Below are positions 7,218 through 18,000 of a DNA stretch of 63,227 bases, one piece after another. The translations under genes were made by a program, and so were the position numbers. Source of the DNA: Leucobacter sp. Ag1 (GTDB taxonomy: Bacteria; Actinomycetota; Actinomycetes; Actinomycetales; Microbacteriaceae); the NCBI RefSeq assembly GCF_000980875.1, contig NZ_LAYO01000093.1, forward strand, positions 1 through 63,227, read 5' to 3'. Within the stretch, counting starts at the first letter, position 1. Every line of letters begins with the position of its first letter. The notes beneath the pieces were generated by a model. That model saw nothing but the letters and a program-made list of their open reading frames with translations, was not told the origin of the DNA and searched no databases.

Positions 7218-9715
7218 CGTCGGTTCCCTCCGCGCGGTCGTCGTGAGCGCCGGGCCCGTGCGCGACGCGATTCGGGCAGCAGCGAGCGCAGCGAGAACCG
7301 CGCGCGCATCCGCCCCCAGAACCCGATGCGCTGGCGCCGTTCGAGCAGGGCCTCGTCGACCACGGCCCAGACCTGCTCGGCCTCCGCGTCGCCGATGCCC
7401 TCGCGGGCGTAGACCGCGCGGTCCACGGTCCAGGCGGCCCAGTCACCGCCGGGCACCCCGAGCTCTTCGGCGATGTCGCGGCGGCTCCTCCGGGATCGGG
7501 GTGCGGCGCCGCTGTCGGCGTACCCGTCGACGAGTTCGTCCCAGGCGCCGAGCGCGCGCACCTCGGGGGCGGCGGTCTGCCGCCTGCGGCGGACGCGCAG
7601 CCGCTTCGCGACGGGGACGAAGAGCAGTGGCAGGGCGAGCAGCGCCAGTGCCAGCGCTGAGAGCCCCACGCCCTTCAGGATCGGCCAGAGCGCCGCGAAG
7701 CTGCTGCGCTGCGGGTCGGGCACGGGATCGGTGGAGTCGCTGCTCGATCCGCTCGGCGGGTCCGCGACCGTCGCATTGCGGTCCTCGGGCACCGTCGGGA
7801 ACTCGGGGAGCTGCTCGCCGCGGTCGAGCGTGACCGGCGGCATCGCGACCTGCGGGCTCGTGTCGATCGGGGCCCAGTCGCCGCCGTCGCCGCGCACCTC
7901 GATCCACGCGGCGAGATTCTCACCGGTGCAGGCCTCGGCGCACGCCGGGACTCCGGGTACTCCGGCCCGTTCGCCACCGAGCCGCACCCCGAGCACGACC
8001 CGGGAGTCGTAGCCCATGGCGCGGGCGATGAGCGCGGCTGCGGCCGAGAACTGCTCGTCGTCGCCGATGCCCGAGACGAGCGCGCGCTCGTCGCTCGTCT
8101 CGCCCGCGGCCGCCTGCTGTTCGTTCAGCTGTTGGAAGAGCTGCTCGATCCGAGCGATCGAATGCCCGCCGGCGCTCGGCACGAAGCGCGTGCCGTACTG
8201 CGGCGCGAGCGCGGCGATCCAGTTCCGTTCGCCCTCGCCGTCGGTGAGCGAGTGGCTGAGGTAGCCGCGCTGGCGCAGCCGGTCGATGGCCTCGAGGAGT
8301 CCGTCGCGGTCGGCGGGGAGCCGCTGCTCGTCGAGCCAGCGCTTCAGCTGCGGCGTGCGTTCGAGGTCGATGAGCGGCTTCGCGTCTGCGGGACGCTCGG
8401 CGGGCTTGACGTCGCCGGCGGTGCTCATCCGGGCCGAGTACTCGTCGCCCGCGCGCAGACCGCTGCCACCGGGCACCGCGATCGCGGCCCAGCTGCCGCG
8501 GTTGATGTAGAGGCTGTCGCTCAGCTCGGATGCCCGCGGCCCGAGGAAGGCGGGCGGTTCGGCGAGCGGTGGCGCGACCGGCAGCCAGATCCCCCGGTAG
8601 CCGTCGATCCGGATCCGGACCTCGGCCGGTTCCGCGATGGGGTCGCCGCTCGGGAACCGGGTGAACCGACCGTCCCCGCCCGGGTCCACGAAGAAGTCGA
8701 CCCCGTCGTAATCGTCGAGCACGGCCATGCGCAGCCGGGTCGGCAGCGTCCCGTTCCCCGACACGGTGAACAGGGTCCGTTCGAACTCGTCGTCCCGCTT
8801 CGCCGACCGGTAGGAGGCGAGGGGGCTGGTCTGCTGACGTACGACGAGCTGCGGGTCGATGCTGTCGCGCGGCACCGTGCGGTCCGCGCCGACGGCCGGC
8901 GCGATCAGCGCCCCCGCCCCGAGCGCGACGACCGCGATCACCGCGGCGCTGAGCGCGCGCATCGCGGTGTTGCGCCGCACCCCGCCGGAGCGCTCCGCGG
9001 GTTGGCCGAGGCGGCCCAGCCTGAGCGCAGCACGGCGTTCGATGCCGGACGACCACGCGACCCAGACCGCACCGATCACGCAGGCCCCGGCCCACAGGGC
9101 GAGCTCCTTCGGCGCCTGGATCCGCAGCGGTCCGAGGCCGAGGGGAGCGCTCACCTGAGAGGCGCCGAACACGACGCCGAAGAGGACGGGCACGAGGACG
9201 GGCAGCGCCGCGAACGGGGCCGTGCGGCGCCCGGAGAGCGCGAGCGCGACGATCGCCCCGGTGGTGACCATCGTGACGACGAGCAGCGGGACGAGCACCG
9301 CCTGGTAGCTGCCGACGGGCAGCGTCAGGGTGAGCAGTTGCTTCCAGCCGAGCGCGACCGAGGCGAGACCGTCGCTCAGCCCGCGCACCCAGCCGGCGGG
9401 ACCTGTGGACAAGGCGCCGGGGACGGCGAGCGGCACGACGGCCGCGACGAACGAGACGATCAGCGCCACCGGGGTCATGAGGCCCCAGCCCCACCGGCGT
9501 CCGCACCACACGATCCCGGCGGCGAGCGCCCAGCCGACCCCCGCCACCAGCCAGACCTGCGGGGTCCGGTAGATCGGCATCGCCGAGGCGGCACCGAGCG
9601 CGGCAGCGGCCGCGCTCAGCAGCAGCGCGCCGAGCGAGATCGCCGCGGACGGTCGTCTCGACGCGTTGGCACGTCGTGCGCGTCGCCGCGAGGCGGACCG
9701 CGCTTCCCCGCTCAC
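7214..9715 (-). CDS. Membrane protein with transglutaminase-like fold, catalytic Cys and His absent
   Basis: 833 residues. The N-terminal third holds about seven membrane helices of the TgpA/DUF3488 type, the middle is an external region, then a transglutaminase-like core (about 480-625), one more helix (about 675-695) and a basic cytoplasmic tail. In the core the usual GxCxxF motif reads GDDEQF, so the nucleophile position is Asp553, and the usual HAWVEV reads AAWIEV with Ala603 at the His position; Asp618 (PIDTSP) remains. The protein is therefore probably not a working transglutaminase. The GTG at 9715 overlaps the stop of the DUF58 gene (GTGA). MoxR, DUF58 and TgpA genes commonly travel together. 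Confidence 0.85.
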   Translation of the reverse strand: MSGEARSASRRRARRANASRRPSAAISLGALLLSAAAAALGAASAMPIYRTPQVWLVAGVGWALAAGIVWCGRRWGWGLMTPVALIVSFVAAVVPLAVPGALSTGPAGWVRGLSDGLASVALGWKQLLTLTLPVGSYQAVLVPLLVVTMVTTGAIVALALSGRRTAPFAALPVLVPVLFGVVFGASQVSAPLGLGPLRIQAPKELALWAGACVIGAVWVAWSSGIERRAALRLGRLGQPAERSGGVRRNTAMRALSAAVIAVVALGAGALIAPAVGADRTVPRDSIDPQLVVRQQTSPLASYRSAKRDDEFERTLFTVSGNGTLPTRLRMAVLDDYDGVDFFVDPGGDGRFTRFPSGDPIAEPAEVRIRIDGYRGIWLPVAPPLAEPPAFLGPRASELSDSLYINRGSWAAIAVPGGSGLRAGDEYSARMSTAGDVKPAERPADAKPLIDLERTPQLKRWLDEQRLPADRDGLLEAIDRLRQRGYLSHSLTDGEGERNWIAALAPQYGTRFVPSAGGHSIARIEQLFQQLNEQQAAAGETSDERALVSGIGDDEQFSAAAALIARAMGYDSRVVLGVRLGGERAGVPGVPACAEACTGENLAAWIEVRGDGGDWAPIDTSPQVAMPPVTLDRGEQLPEFPTVPEDRNATVADPPSGSSSDSTDPVPDPQRSSFAALWPILKGVGLSALALALLALPLLFVPVAKRLRVRRRRQTAAPEVRALGAWDELVDGYADSGAAPRSRRSRRDIAEELGVPGGDWAAWTVDRAVYAREGIGDAEAEQVWAVVDEALLERRQRIGFWGRMRARFSLRSLLPESRRARARRSRRPRGGNRR

Positions 9716-11064
9716 GCGAAGCCTCCGCGCACCATGAGCTGCGGCAGGTCGTCGAGCGCGCCGACGGTGAACATGGTCCCGGCGTCGAACAGTCGGGCTG
9801 CGGGGTCGGCGAGCCGTTCGCAGCGCACCACGAGCACATCGACGTCCTCGGCGAACGCGGCGGCCGCGCGACGCAGGCGCGACGGGTCGGGGACCGATCC
9901 GGTGACGAGCATCACGATCGAGAGCGGACGCCGCGACTCGGCGAGGTGGCGCGCCAGGCGTTCGATCGGCAGCGGATCCTCGGCGGCTTCGAGCTCCGCC
10001 CAGGCGTCGAGCAGCTGGGTCGGCGTCTGCGCGGGCAGTTCTTCGAGCCCGTCGATGCTCGGGCGGATCCGGCCGGGGGCCCACTGGGAGGCGATGAAGC
10101 GTTCGCGGCCCTCGCGCACCGCGAGCAGGCCGAGGGAGGCCGCCGCGCTGACGCCGAGCTCGAACTCCTCGTCGTCGCTGTAGGAGGTGCGGTCGGCGTC
10201 GAAGAGGATCGCGGCCCGCGCGGTCTGGGACTCCTCGTACTGCCGCACCATCAGGGTGCCGGTCTTCGCGGTCGACTTCCAGTGCACGTGTCGGAGCGCA
10301 TCGCCGTGCACGTATTCGCGGACGGCGTGGAACGAGAGGTCGGAGTCGGTGAGCCGGCGGCTCGACGCCCCTTCGAGATCGCGCACGAGTCCGACGGACC
10401 CTGGCGGGAGCAGCACCGTGCGCGGGTGCACGTGGATGAGGTGGCGGTCGCGCCAGGTGATCTCGCGGCGCACGAGCCCGAGCGGGTCGCGGCGCGCGAG
10501 CTTCAGCGGCCCGACGCCGATGACTCCGCGCGCGGTCGTCGCGATCTCCACGGGGATCGTCGTCTCGCCGTGCGGTCCGATGAACGGGATCGCGATCTCG
10601 CGCAGCGCTTCACCGACGGGCAGTTCCGCGGTCGCGGGGAGCGCGGGCCGGGCACCCGCGTTCTCGACCTCGATGCCGAGGCGTACCCGCCCGCCCGCGG
10701 TCACCCGGGTGCGGTCGACGGCGATGCGGATCAGGTAGGCGCGGGATCCCAGCAGGAACGGGAGGCCGAGCAGCAGCAGGACGCCGAAGACCGCGGCGAC
10801 GAACCAGGCCTCGATCCAACCGAGGGTCGCGGCGAGCACGAGCGAGAGGATCGCGGCGCCCAGCACGAAGTAGCCGGTCGGCGTGATGGTCTCGACCGTC
10901 CGACGCATGCGGCGTCGATTGCGGCGCCACCAGCGGCGCGCGCGACGGCGCCCCGCGCCGAGGTATCCCGTCGAGCGCTGGGTGTCGCCGAAGCGCGTGC
11001 TGGTGCTGCCCCGGGTCGCCGTGCCGGTGTCGGAGATCGGGGCGCGTGAGGTGTTCTGTCTCAC
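9712..11064 (-). CDS. DUF58 domain protein
   Basis: 450 residues. An Arg-rich cytoplasmic head (1-60), two closely spaced membrane helices (about 65-105), a beta-rich segment, then the DUF58 core with its diagnostic stretch (EYVHGDALRHVHWKSTAKTG) and a vWA-like remainder that contains the ILFDADRTS strand. The GTG at 11064 overlaps the stop of the MoxR gene by four bases. DUF58 proteins are the usual partners of MoxR ATPases and are thought to be assembled or remodelled by them; the actual substrate is unknown in most systems, and nothing here reveals it. Confidence 0.87.
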   Translation of the reverse strand: MRQNTSRAPISDTGTATRGSTSTRFGDTQRSTGYLGAGRRRARRWWRRNRRRMRRTVETITPTGYFVLGAAILSLVLAATLGWIEAWFVAAVFGVLLLLGLPFLLGSRAYLIRIAVDRTRVTAGGRVRLGIEVENAGARPALPATAELPVGEALREIAIPFIGPHGETTIPVEIATTARGVIGVGPLKLARRDPLGLVRREITWRDRHLIHVHPRTVLLPPGSVGLVRDLEGASSRRLTDSDLSFHAVREYVHGDALRHVHWKSTAKTGTLMVRQYEESQTARAAILFDADRTSYSDDEEFELGVSAAASLGLLAVREGRERFIASQWAPGRIRPSIDGLEELPAQTPTQLLDAWAELEAAEDPLPIERLARHLAESRRPLSIVMLVTGSVPDPSRLRRAAAAFAEDVDVLVVRCERLADPAARLFDAGTMFTVGALDDLPQLMVRGGFA

Positions 11065-12053
11065 ACCGAGCCGTTCTCCTGGGGTGCGGCGACGTCGAGC
11101 AGGATCTGGCCGAGCACCTGCGCCGCCGTCACCCCGTCGAACTCGGCCTCGGGCTCGAGCACGAGGCGGTGCGTCAGTACCGGCATGGCGAGGTCGCGGA
11201 CGTCGTCGGGAGTGACGAAGTGCCGACCGCTCGCGGCCGCCCAGGCGGAGGCGAGGCGCACGAGCGACAGTGCACCGCGCACGCTCGCGCCGAGACGCAC
11301 CTCGTTCGCACGACGGGTGGCTTCGACGAGGCGCACCGCGTACTCGGCGACGAGCGGGCTGACGTGCACGCGGTTGATCAGGTCCTGCGCCTGGGTCACC
11401 ATGCCCGTCGTGACGACCGGTGAGAGGGGCTGCTGATGCGAGCGGTCGCCCTGCAGGATCCGGGTCATCGCCGCCTGGTCGGGGTAGCCGATGGAGGTCT
11501 TCACCATGAACCGGTCGAGCTGGGCCTCGGGCAGCCGGTAGGTGCCCGCCTGCTCGACCGGGTTCTGGGTCGCGATGACGAGGAACGGGCTGCCGACGTC
11601 GTGCGAGGTGCGGTCGACCGTGACCCGGCCCTCCTCCATCACTTCGAGCAGCGCCGACTGGGTCTTCGGGCTGGCGCGGTTGATCTCGTCGGCCAGCACG
11701 ACGTTCGCGAAGATCGGGCCCGGATGGAATTCGAAGGCGCCCGCGCGCTGGTCGAAGACCGACATGCCGGTGATGTCGCTCGGCAGCAGGTCCGGGGTGA
11801 ACTGCACGCGCGAGAACGAGCCCTGGATGACTTCGCCGAGCGCGCGGGCGAGCGCCGTCTTGCCCGTCCCCGGCACGTCCTCGAGCAGCACGTGGCCTCC
11901 TGCGAGCACGCAGGCGATCACCAGCTCGACCACGCGGCGCTTGCCGTGGATCGACTGCTCGATCGCGTCCGCCGTGGTCGAGAACAGGCGCGCGACCCAC
12001 TGGGCCTGCTCGGGTGAGATCGCCGTCGAGTCGGTCTGGGGCTGCGTGTTCAT
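11061..12053 (-). CDS. MoxR-family AAA+ ATPase
   Basis: 330 residues, the usual size. Walker A is GTGKT (62-66) in the segment LLEDVPGTGKTALARAL; Walker B is VLADEINR with Asp122 and Glu123; sensor and arginine-finger regions follow (ATQNPVEQ and the VTPDDVRDL helix). MoxR proteins are cytoplasmic ATP-driven chaperone-like enzymes that act on vWA or DUF58 partners; the partner is encoded next with a four-base overlap. The ATG lies 39 nt after the stop of the giant exoprotein gene, the only gap in this operon longer than an overlap. Confidence 0.93.
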   Translation of the reverse strand: MNTQPQTDSTAISPEQAQWVARLFSTTADAIEQSIHGKRRVVELVIACVLAGGHVLLEDVPGTGKTALARALGEVIQGSFSRVQFTPDLLPSDITGMSVFDQRAGAFEFHPGPIFANVVLADEINRASPKTQSALLEVMEEGRVTVDRTSHDVGSPFLVIATQNPVEQAGTYRLPEAQLDRFMVKTSIGYPDQAAMTRILQGDRSHQQPLSPVVTTGMVTQAQDLINRVHVSPLVAEYAVRLVEATRRANEVRLGASVRGALSLVRLASAWAAASGRHFVTPDDVRDLAMPVLTHRLVLEPEAEFDGVTAAQVLGQILLDVAAPQENGSV

Positions 12054-12092
12054 GCTGGGCCTTCTGCTGGGGAGAGGTGGGGTGAATCGAGA

Positions 12093-15000
12093 CTACGGGG
12101 TGGTGCAGACGTTGAGGGTGGCCTGTTGCAGTGCTTGGAACGAGCCGCCCCAGGTGATGGTCAACGGGATCAGCCCGTTGGCAGGCGTTCCTGCCTTCAC
12201 CGTCGCGTCCGGGGCTGCTGCCGCCGAAATCGTGAGGTACCCCTTGAGCTCGTCCGAGCTCGGATTTCCGGCGGATCCGTTCGTCAACGGGATGCATTGG
12301 CCGTTCGGCTTCGCCGTCACGATGGTCGGCGCGTTCCGCCATCTGACGTTCGCCTCGGCGGAGCAGGGGCTGTCGCCGTAGCACTGCTTGACTTTGAACT
12401 CCGCGGCCGAGGCAGGATCGATCGTGAACTCCTCGGTTCCCGTGTTGCTGTATATGAGCTTCGTGTCGGCTTCTTTCCCCTGCAGATCGAGCTTCGGAGT
12501 GCCATCGGGATTCTTGAGGAGGTCATAGATGACGCCGTCACCTGCCGCGGCCGGCGCGTTCGCGATCGTGTAGGTCACCTGCGGGGCTTGCAGCTGGCGC
12601 CCGATGAAGACCGGGTCGGACGTCCCGGAGCTCATACCGTAGTCGCTGCGTAGGCAGGCCATGGCGCTGATGAAGCTGTACTTCCGCAACCCGTCGAAGT
12701 CGGGGCTGCTCTGCCCATCTGCGAAACAATTCTTGGGGCCCTGGATCGCGTTCTTCCCGATCGTATAGCTCGCCGTGACGACCTCGGACGACTGTGCTCC
12801 GCTCCCGGAGTAGCTGACGTGCGCGGAGGTGTCGCCCGTGCTCGCGAGAGACACGGCGCCTATCACGGGCGCGCCGATCACCGTGCCGTCCTTGCGCGTC
12901 GCTTCACCCGTCCCGCTACCGCCTCCAATGTTGGGCAGATCGAACCGAGTGACCGGAGTCACCGTGAACGAGATCTCCCCCGCAGCCTGATCCGGGAAGT
13001 CCTTGGTGCCACCGGGTCCGGCGAGAGACCCTGCGTCCTGGCCGTTGAGTTGCAGCGCGAACTGCTTCGTGTCGTCGGACCCGCTCACGGTCAGGCGGAC
13101 CCCGCCCCGGTCGGTCCTCGTGTTCTGCGGGTTCTTGATCGGAGTCACCGTCACGGTCGGAGCCTTCGGCGGATCGTACGCCCACGCCGTCACGGCGGTC
13201 GAGGCCTGCGAGGATCCGACCGCGTTGACCGCCTGCGCGGTGAACTGGTGCTTCTGGCCGTTGCTCAGGTCGCCGGCCGTGCACTGGTAGGTCGCGGGTC
13301 CGACCGCGGCGCAGGATCCCGATCCGCCGCCCAAGAGGGTCACGCTCGTGACCGCCGGGTGCGCCTGCTGCGAGCCGAGCGTCACGGTGAAGCTCGCGCT
13401 GCTCGCCGTGTACCCGGTCTGCTGGATGCTGGGCGTGCCCGGCAGCCCCTGCGCATCGAACTCGACCGTGCCCTCGCCGGTGCGCCCCTGCGCATCGCGC
13501 ACGGTGAACCCGACCCGGCAGGTGCCGCCGATGCCGCGCGCGTTCGGCCAGGACACGGAGATGCCCGAGTCGCCCACCCGAGAGAAGGAACCGAAGGTGC
13601 AGGAGTCGCCGTTCACCGAGGCGAGCTTGAGGCCGCCTCCCGTCTTGCCCGCGAACGGGTCGTGCTCGCCGGCGACGCCGACGAGCTGCGCCTGGCAGGA
13701 GCTGCCCACGGTGCACTGCAGCGCGACGGTCCCGCCGCGCGGCAGGTCGCGCGGGGCCTGGCCGACCTGCAGGGTCAGCGGGGCTCGCGAGTCGCCCGCC
13801 CCGCTGACGGCGATGGACACCGTCTCCTGCGTGCCGGGTACCGCGTCCGCGCGCGCCGTCACGCGCAGCGAACTGCCGTTCTGCTGCACCTCGAACAGCG
13901 AGGTACCGCCCGACTCCGCGAAGCTCAGCTTGCCCGTGTCACCCTTGCGCCCGCCCTCCCAGGTCACCATGTCGGTGAGCGAGATGGTCTGCGTCGCGCC
14001 GGGATCGACGGTGCGGGTGAGCGCCTGCGCCTGCGCCACCGGCTGCTTGGGCACGATCACGACCGGAACCGGAAGCGCGGTCCAGCGGTCCTGACCGACC
14101 AGTCGGGCATCGATGAGGCAGCTGTCGGTCCACGGAGCCTCTCCGCCGGCCGAGTACCGGAGCCGGTCGCCCGAGACCGCCTGACAGCTCGCCTGCGCGC
14201 GTCCGACCACGAAGGAGCCCTTGCGCAGCTCGACCCGATCGCTCGGTCCGACGTCGACGAGGTCCGTCACATCGACCTCGGTCTGCTGGTTCTCGTCGAC
14301 CGTGAGCGGCTTCAGGCCGGGCTTCAGCGTCAACGGCAGCTCGTCGAGCGGCAGGATCACGAGCAGGCCGTAGGTCGCGACCTGCTTGCCCGAGGCGTCC
14401 GCTCCGCTGAGCTTGAACACCACGGTGTCGCCCTCCGCGCGGTACTGCCCGAGGATCCGGGAGCCCTTCACCCGGTAGTCGGCGGCCCCGCTCCCCCAGA
14501 TCGAGAGCTTCAGCTTCGACACGTCGCCCGTGGCCCAGCGGGTCTTGCCGGTGAGCACATCGACGCCCTTCGATGCGAGATCGGCCCGGTCGCGGACGTT
14601 GAGCACGGTGTCGCTCACCGCGGGCGCCTGCGCTCCGACGTGCTCGGAGGTCTGCACCACGATCAGTCCGTCCGCCGTGCTCTTGGTCTTGGCCGAGCGG
14701 ACCGTGTAGCGGAACGAGTCGGTGCCGAGCTCGCGGCCGGGCTCGATCGAGACCCGGCCCTGCTTCATCTCGGAAAGGTCGAGGCGCCCGGCGAGCGCCC
14801 GGTACGCGGGGTTCGTCTTCCCGCCCGGAAGATTCGGGGTCACGGAGGTGAGTTCGAGCGTGCCGCCCGACTGATCGACATCGTTGTCGAGCGGACTCAG
14901 AACGACCGCGTCGCCGCCCGGACCCACACGGAGCGAATCCGTCGTCGCGACGATGCCCGCAGCTTCCTGCTCGGGCAGCACGACGACGCCGAGCTTGCCG

Positions 15001-18000
15001 GTGCCGCGGGCGCCCGAGGGATCGACGACGGTGTACTTGAGCTGCTTCGTGCCCGATTTGGCGCCGGCCGCGGCGGAGACTTCGATCCCGGTGCCCGTGT
15101 CGTTCAGGGCCGCCACGATGCCGGATCCTTCTTCGGTCTGCACACCGGTGAGGCGCACCCGGTCGCCGTCGGGGTCGACGCCCGAGAGCGGGACCGCGAC
15201 CTGGGCCGTGGCCCCCGCTGCGACTCGCGCGGTGAGCGCCGCCGGCTGCGGATCCCGGTTCGCTCCGGTCGGCAGCACGGTCACGATCACGGCGCCGACG
15301 TCGCCGGAGGTCGGATCGCTCGCCCCGTACGCGGTGTAGCTGAGCCGGTACGTGCCGGGCTTCTTGGGCGCGAGGTAACGGAGCACGTTGCCCGAGGCGA
15401 ACGCGAGTTCGCCCTTGGTTCCCGAGCCGACGATCTCGGGCTGCAGGACCAGGCGCTCACCCGGAGCGGCCACATCGTTGTCGAGCACGCGGATATCGAC
15501 CACCGAACCGGCGCGAACGGTCGCGGTATCCGCGACGGCGATCACCCCCGAGGGTGCGTTCGCCGCGACCTGGAACACGGTCAGCTTGCCCGTCGCGGTC
15601 GTGCCGCCCTCGGCCACCGTGACATCGACAGCGCCGATACGGCCGGGCGCTCCGTCCGGGGTGCTTCCGGACACGTGCACCTTGGAGTGGTCGATCACGG
15701 AGGCCTGGAGCTCTCCACCGCCCGACTTCGCGCTCTGCACCGCGAGCGAGCGGGACCCGGCCCCGGGGATCGCGTCGAGGATCTCGACGGTCGTGTCGGT
15801 GAGAGGACGCACGAACGCGCGCAGTTCGGGAAGCGCGAGCGGCGGACCGGCCGGGGTCGCCGTGACGCGGAGCTGGCCCGTGACCTCGGTCCCGGTGGCC
15901 GTATCGCGGACCATCACCGAGACGGTCGTGCTGCCGGCCTGCGAGGCCTGCAGATCGATCGTGCCGTTCGACGTGTGCGGGGTGACGCGCAGATTGGGGC
16001 TCGGCGAGGTCGCGTCCAGCAGCGCGAAGCTGCCCGAACCGCCCGCCACCCGCTCGAGCGGCCGCACGGTCATGGTCTGGCCCACCCGCACCGTCGTCGC
16101 CGACGCGGTGAACTCGGCCGCCGCTCCCGGCTGCGCCGAAACGCCCAGGTTCCTGCGGGTCTGCTTGCCGCGGCTGTCGGTGACGGTGACCCGGAGCGTC
16201 ATCTCGGCCGCCCCGGCGTTGGGGTCGGTGTGCCGCAGCGCAAGACGCCCGTCCGCGGTCACCATGGCGCGCAGCGGATCCTCCTTGCGCAGCGGCTCGA
16301 CGCTCGTGAGAGTCATCACGTCGCCCTCGGGATCGACCCAGCCGTCGAGCAGCGGGGCGACGAGCGTGCCGCCGGGGGCGAGCGGAGGCACACGCCACTC
16401 GCGTCGGCAGCCATCGACCGGGCACCACGCCGGCGCGGTGTTCTCGGCCTCGGGCGCGACCCGCAGGGTCACCGTCGCCGGGTTCGAGGTCAGCGCGCCG
16501 TCGGTCACTCGGTAGGTGAACGTCGCGGTTCCGCTCGCCTTCGCGGCGACGCGGACCATGAGGGACTGCCCGTCGGGCATCAGCTCGAGCGAACCGAACG
16601 GCTTCGGCAGGCTGCTCGCGCCGAGGGAGTCCGGCACGACCGTCAGCACATCGCGCTTGTTGGGATCGAAGTCGTTGAGCAGGACCGGGAGCGGCGCCGA
16701 TGCGCCGGCTCGCACCCCGAAGGTGTCGTTCACCGCGGTCGGGGGTTGCTGATCGGTCACGTCGGTCACGACGACCGAGCCGCGATCCTGCTTGGGCGGA
16801 TCCGAGATGCTCCACTGGGAGAGCGGGATCCGCTTGCCGTCGGGCAGCGTCCAGAGCATGCCCGTGCGCATCTCGTTGAGCACGGCCCGGGAGCCGTTGC
16901 TCCGGATGGTCGGCTGGAGGTCGCCGGATTCGCGGGCGGCGTCGTCGAACGCCAGCGGCTTGTCGCCCTCGTTCGAGTTCCACAGCGTGCCCGCGCGCTG
17001 CCCCAGCCAGGCCGCGTAGACCGCGCCCTCGACCGCCGTCGGCTGCGCCGGCGCACCGTTCGCCTGCAGCACGCGCTTCGCCGTGCCGCCGGAGGACACC
17101 GCGAGGAGTCCGCCGGTGTCGGCGATGAGCACCGCATCGACCGCGGCGTCCTGGCCGCTCCGGCGTTCGCCGGCCGAGACCCGCTTCCGCTGCTCGGGAT
17201 CGAGGCTGCCCTGCAGCACGCCGGAACCCTCGAGCTTCACCGTGGTCTCGCCGCCGCCCGAGCGCCACAGTCGCCCGCTCTCGCCGTCGAGCAGCACCCA
17301 GTCGTCGCCGAGCAGCGCGAGCTGCGGGGACTGGAGCTTCCCCGCCGCATCGGGCACCGGGTCCGCGCGGCCGACGGGTTCGCCGGCGGCGATGTCGAAT
17401 CTGAGCACCGAGCCGTCGGAGCTGGAATATGCGCCGATCACGCCCGCCGAGGTGAGCGTGATCGCCGCAGCACGATAGCCGGCGTCCGCTCCGGCGGAAG
17501 GCTTCTTCTGCCCCTCACCGGAAGGATCGACGCGAACCAGCGACGACAATCGCCGCTCCAGATCCGCGGTGTCCGCAGTGCTCACGGCTGCGGCGTTCGC
17601 ACCGAGCCCATCCGTTTCGGACGGCGCGAGCTCGCCCGCGTAGACGGCCCCGGACTCGGTGCGGATCGCGACGAAGCGGCCGGCGCTCACGATGTCGCGA
17701 GTGCCCTCGGGCATGCGCACCGACTCCGCGGAATCCTGGGACTGCGCGGACTGGTTCGAGGCCGGCTGCGCCGACTTCGGGGGCTGCTCCCCGCCGCTCG
17801 TCGCGGGCTTGACGTCGAGGTCGACCGGGTTGGAGGGGTCGAGGCTCCAGGCCCTGCCGTTCCCGTTCGAGAGCACGGCGCCGCGACCGCCGCTCTGGAT
17901 GATCCCGCTCGGGTCCGAGACCTTGCGGACGAGATCGAGCTCCCCGGTATCGGTGTTCACCCGGGCGTACTGGCCCGATTCGCGCGCGACCCAGACCCCC

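Noticed and set aside
9716-10084. Upstream extension of the transglutaminase-like frame
   Set aside because: It overlaps the DUF58 gene; GTG 9715 gives the standard GTGA overlap.
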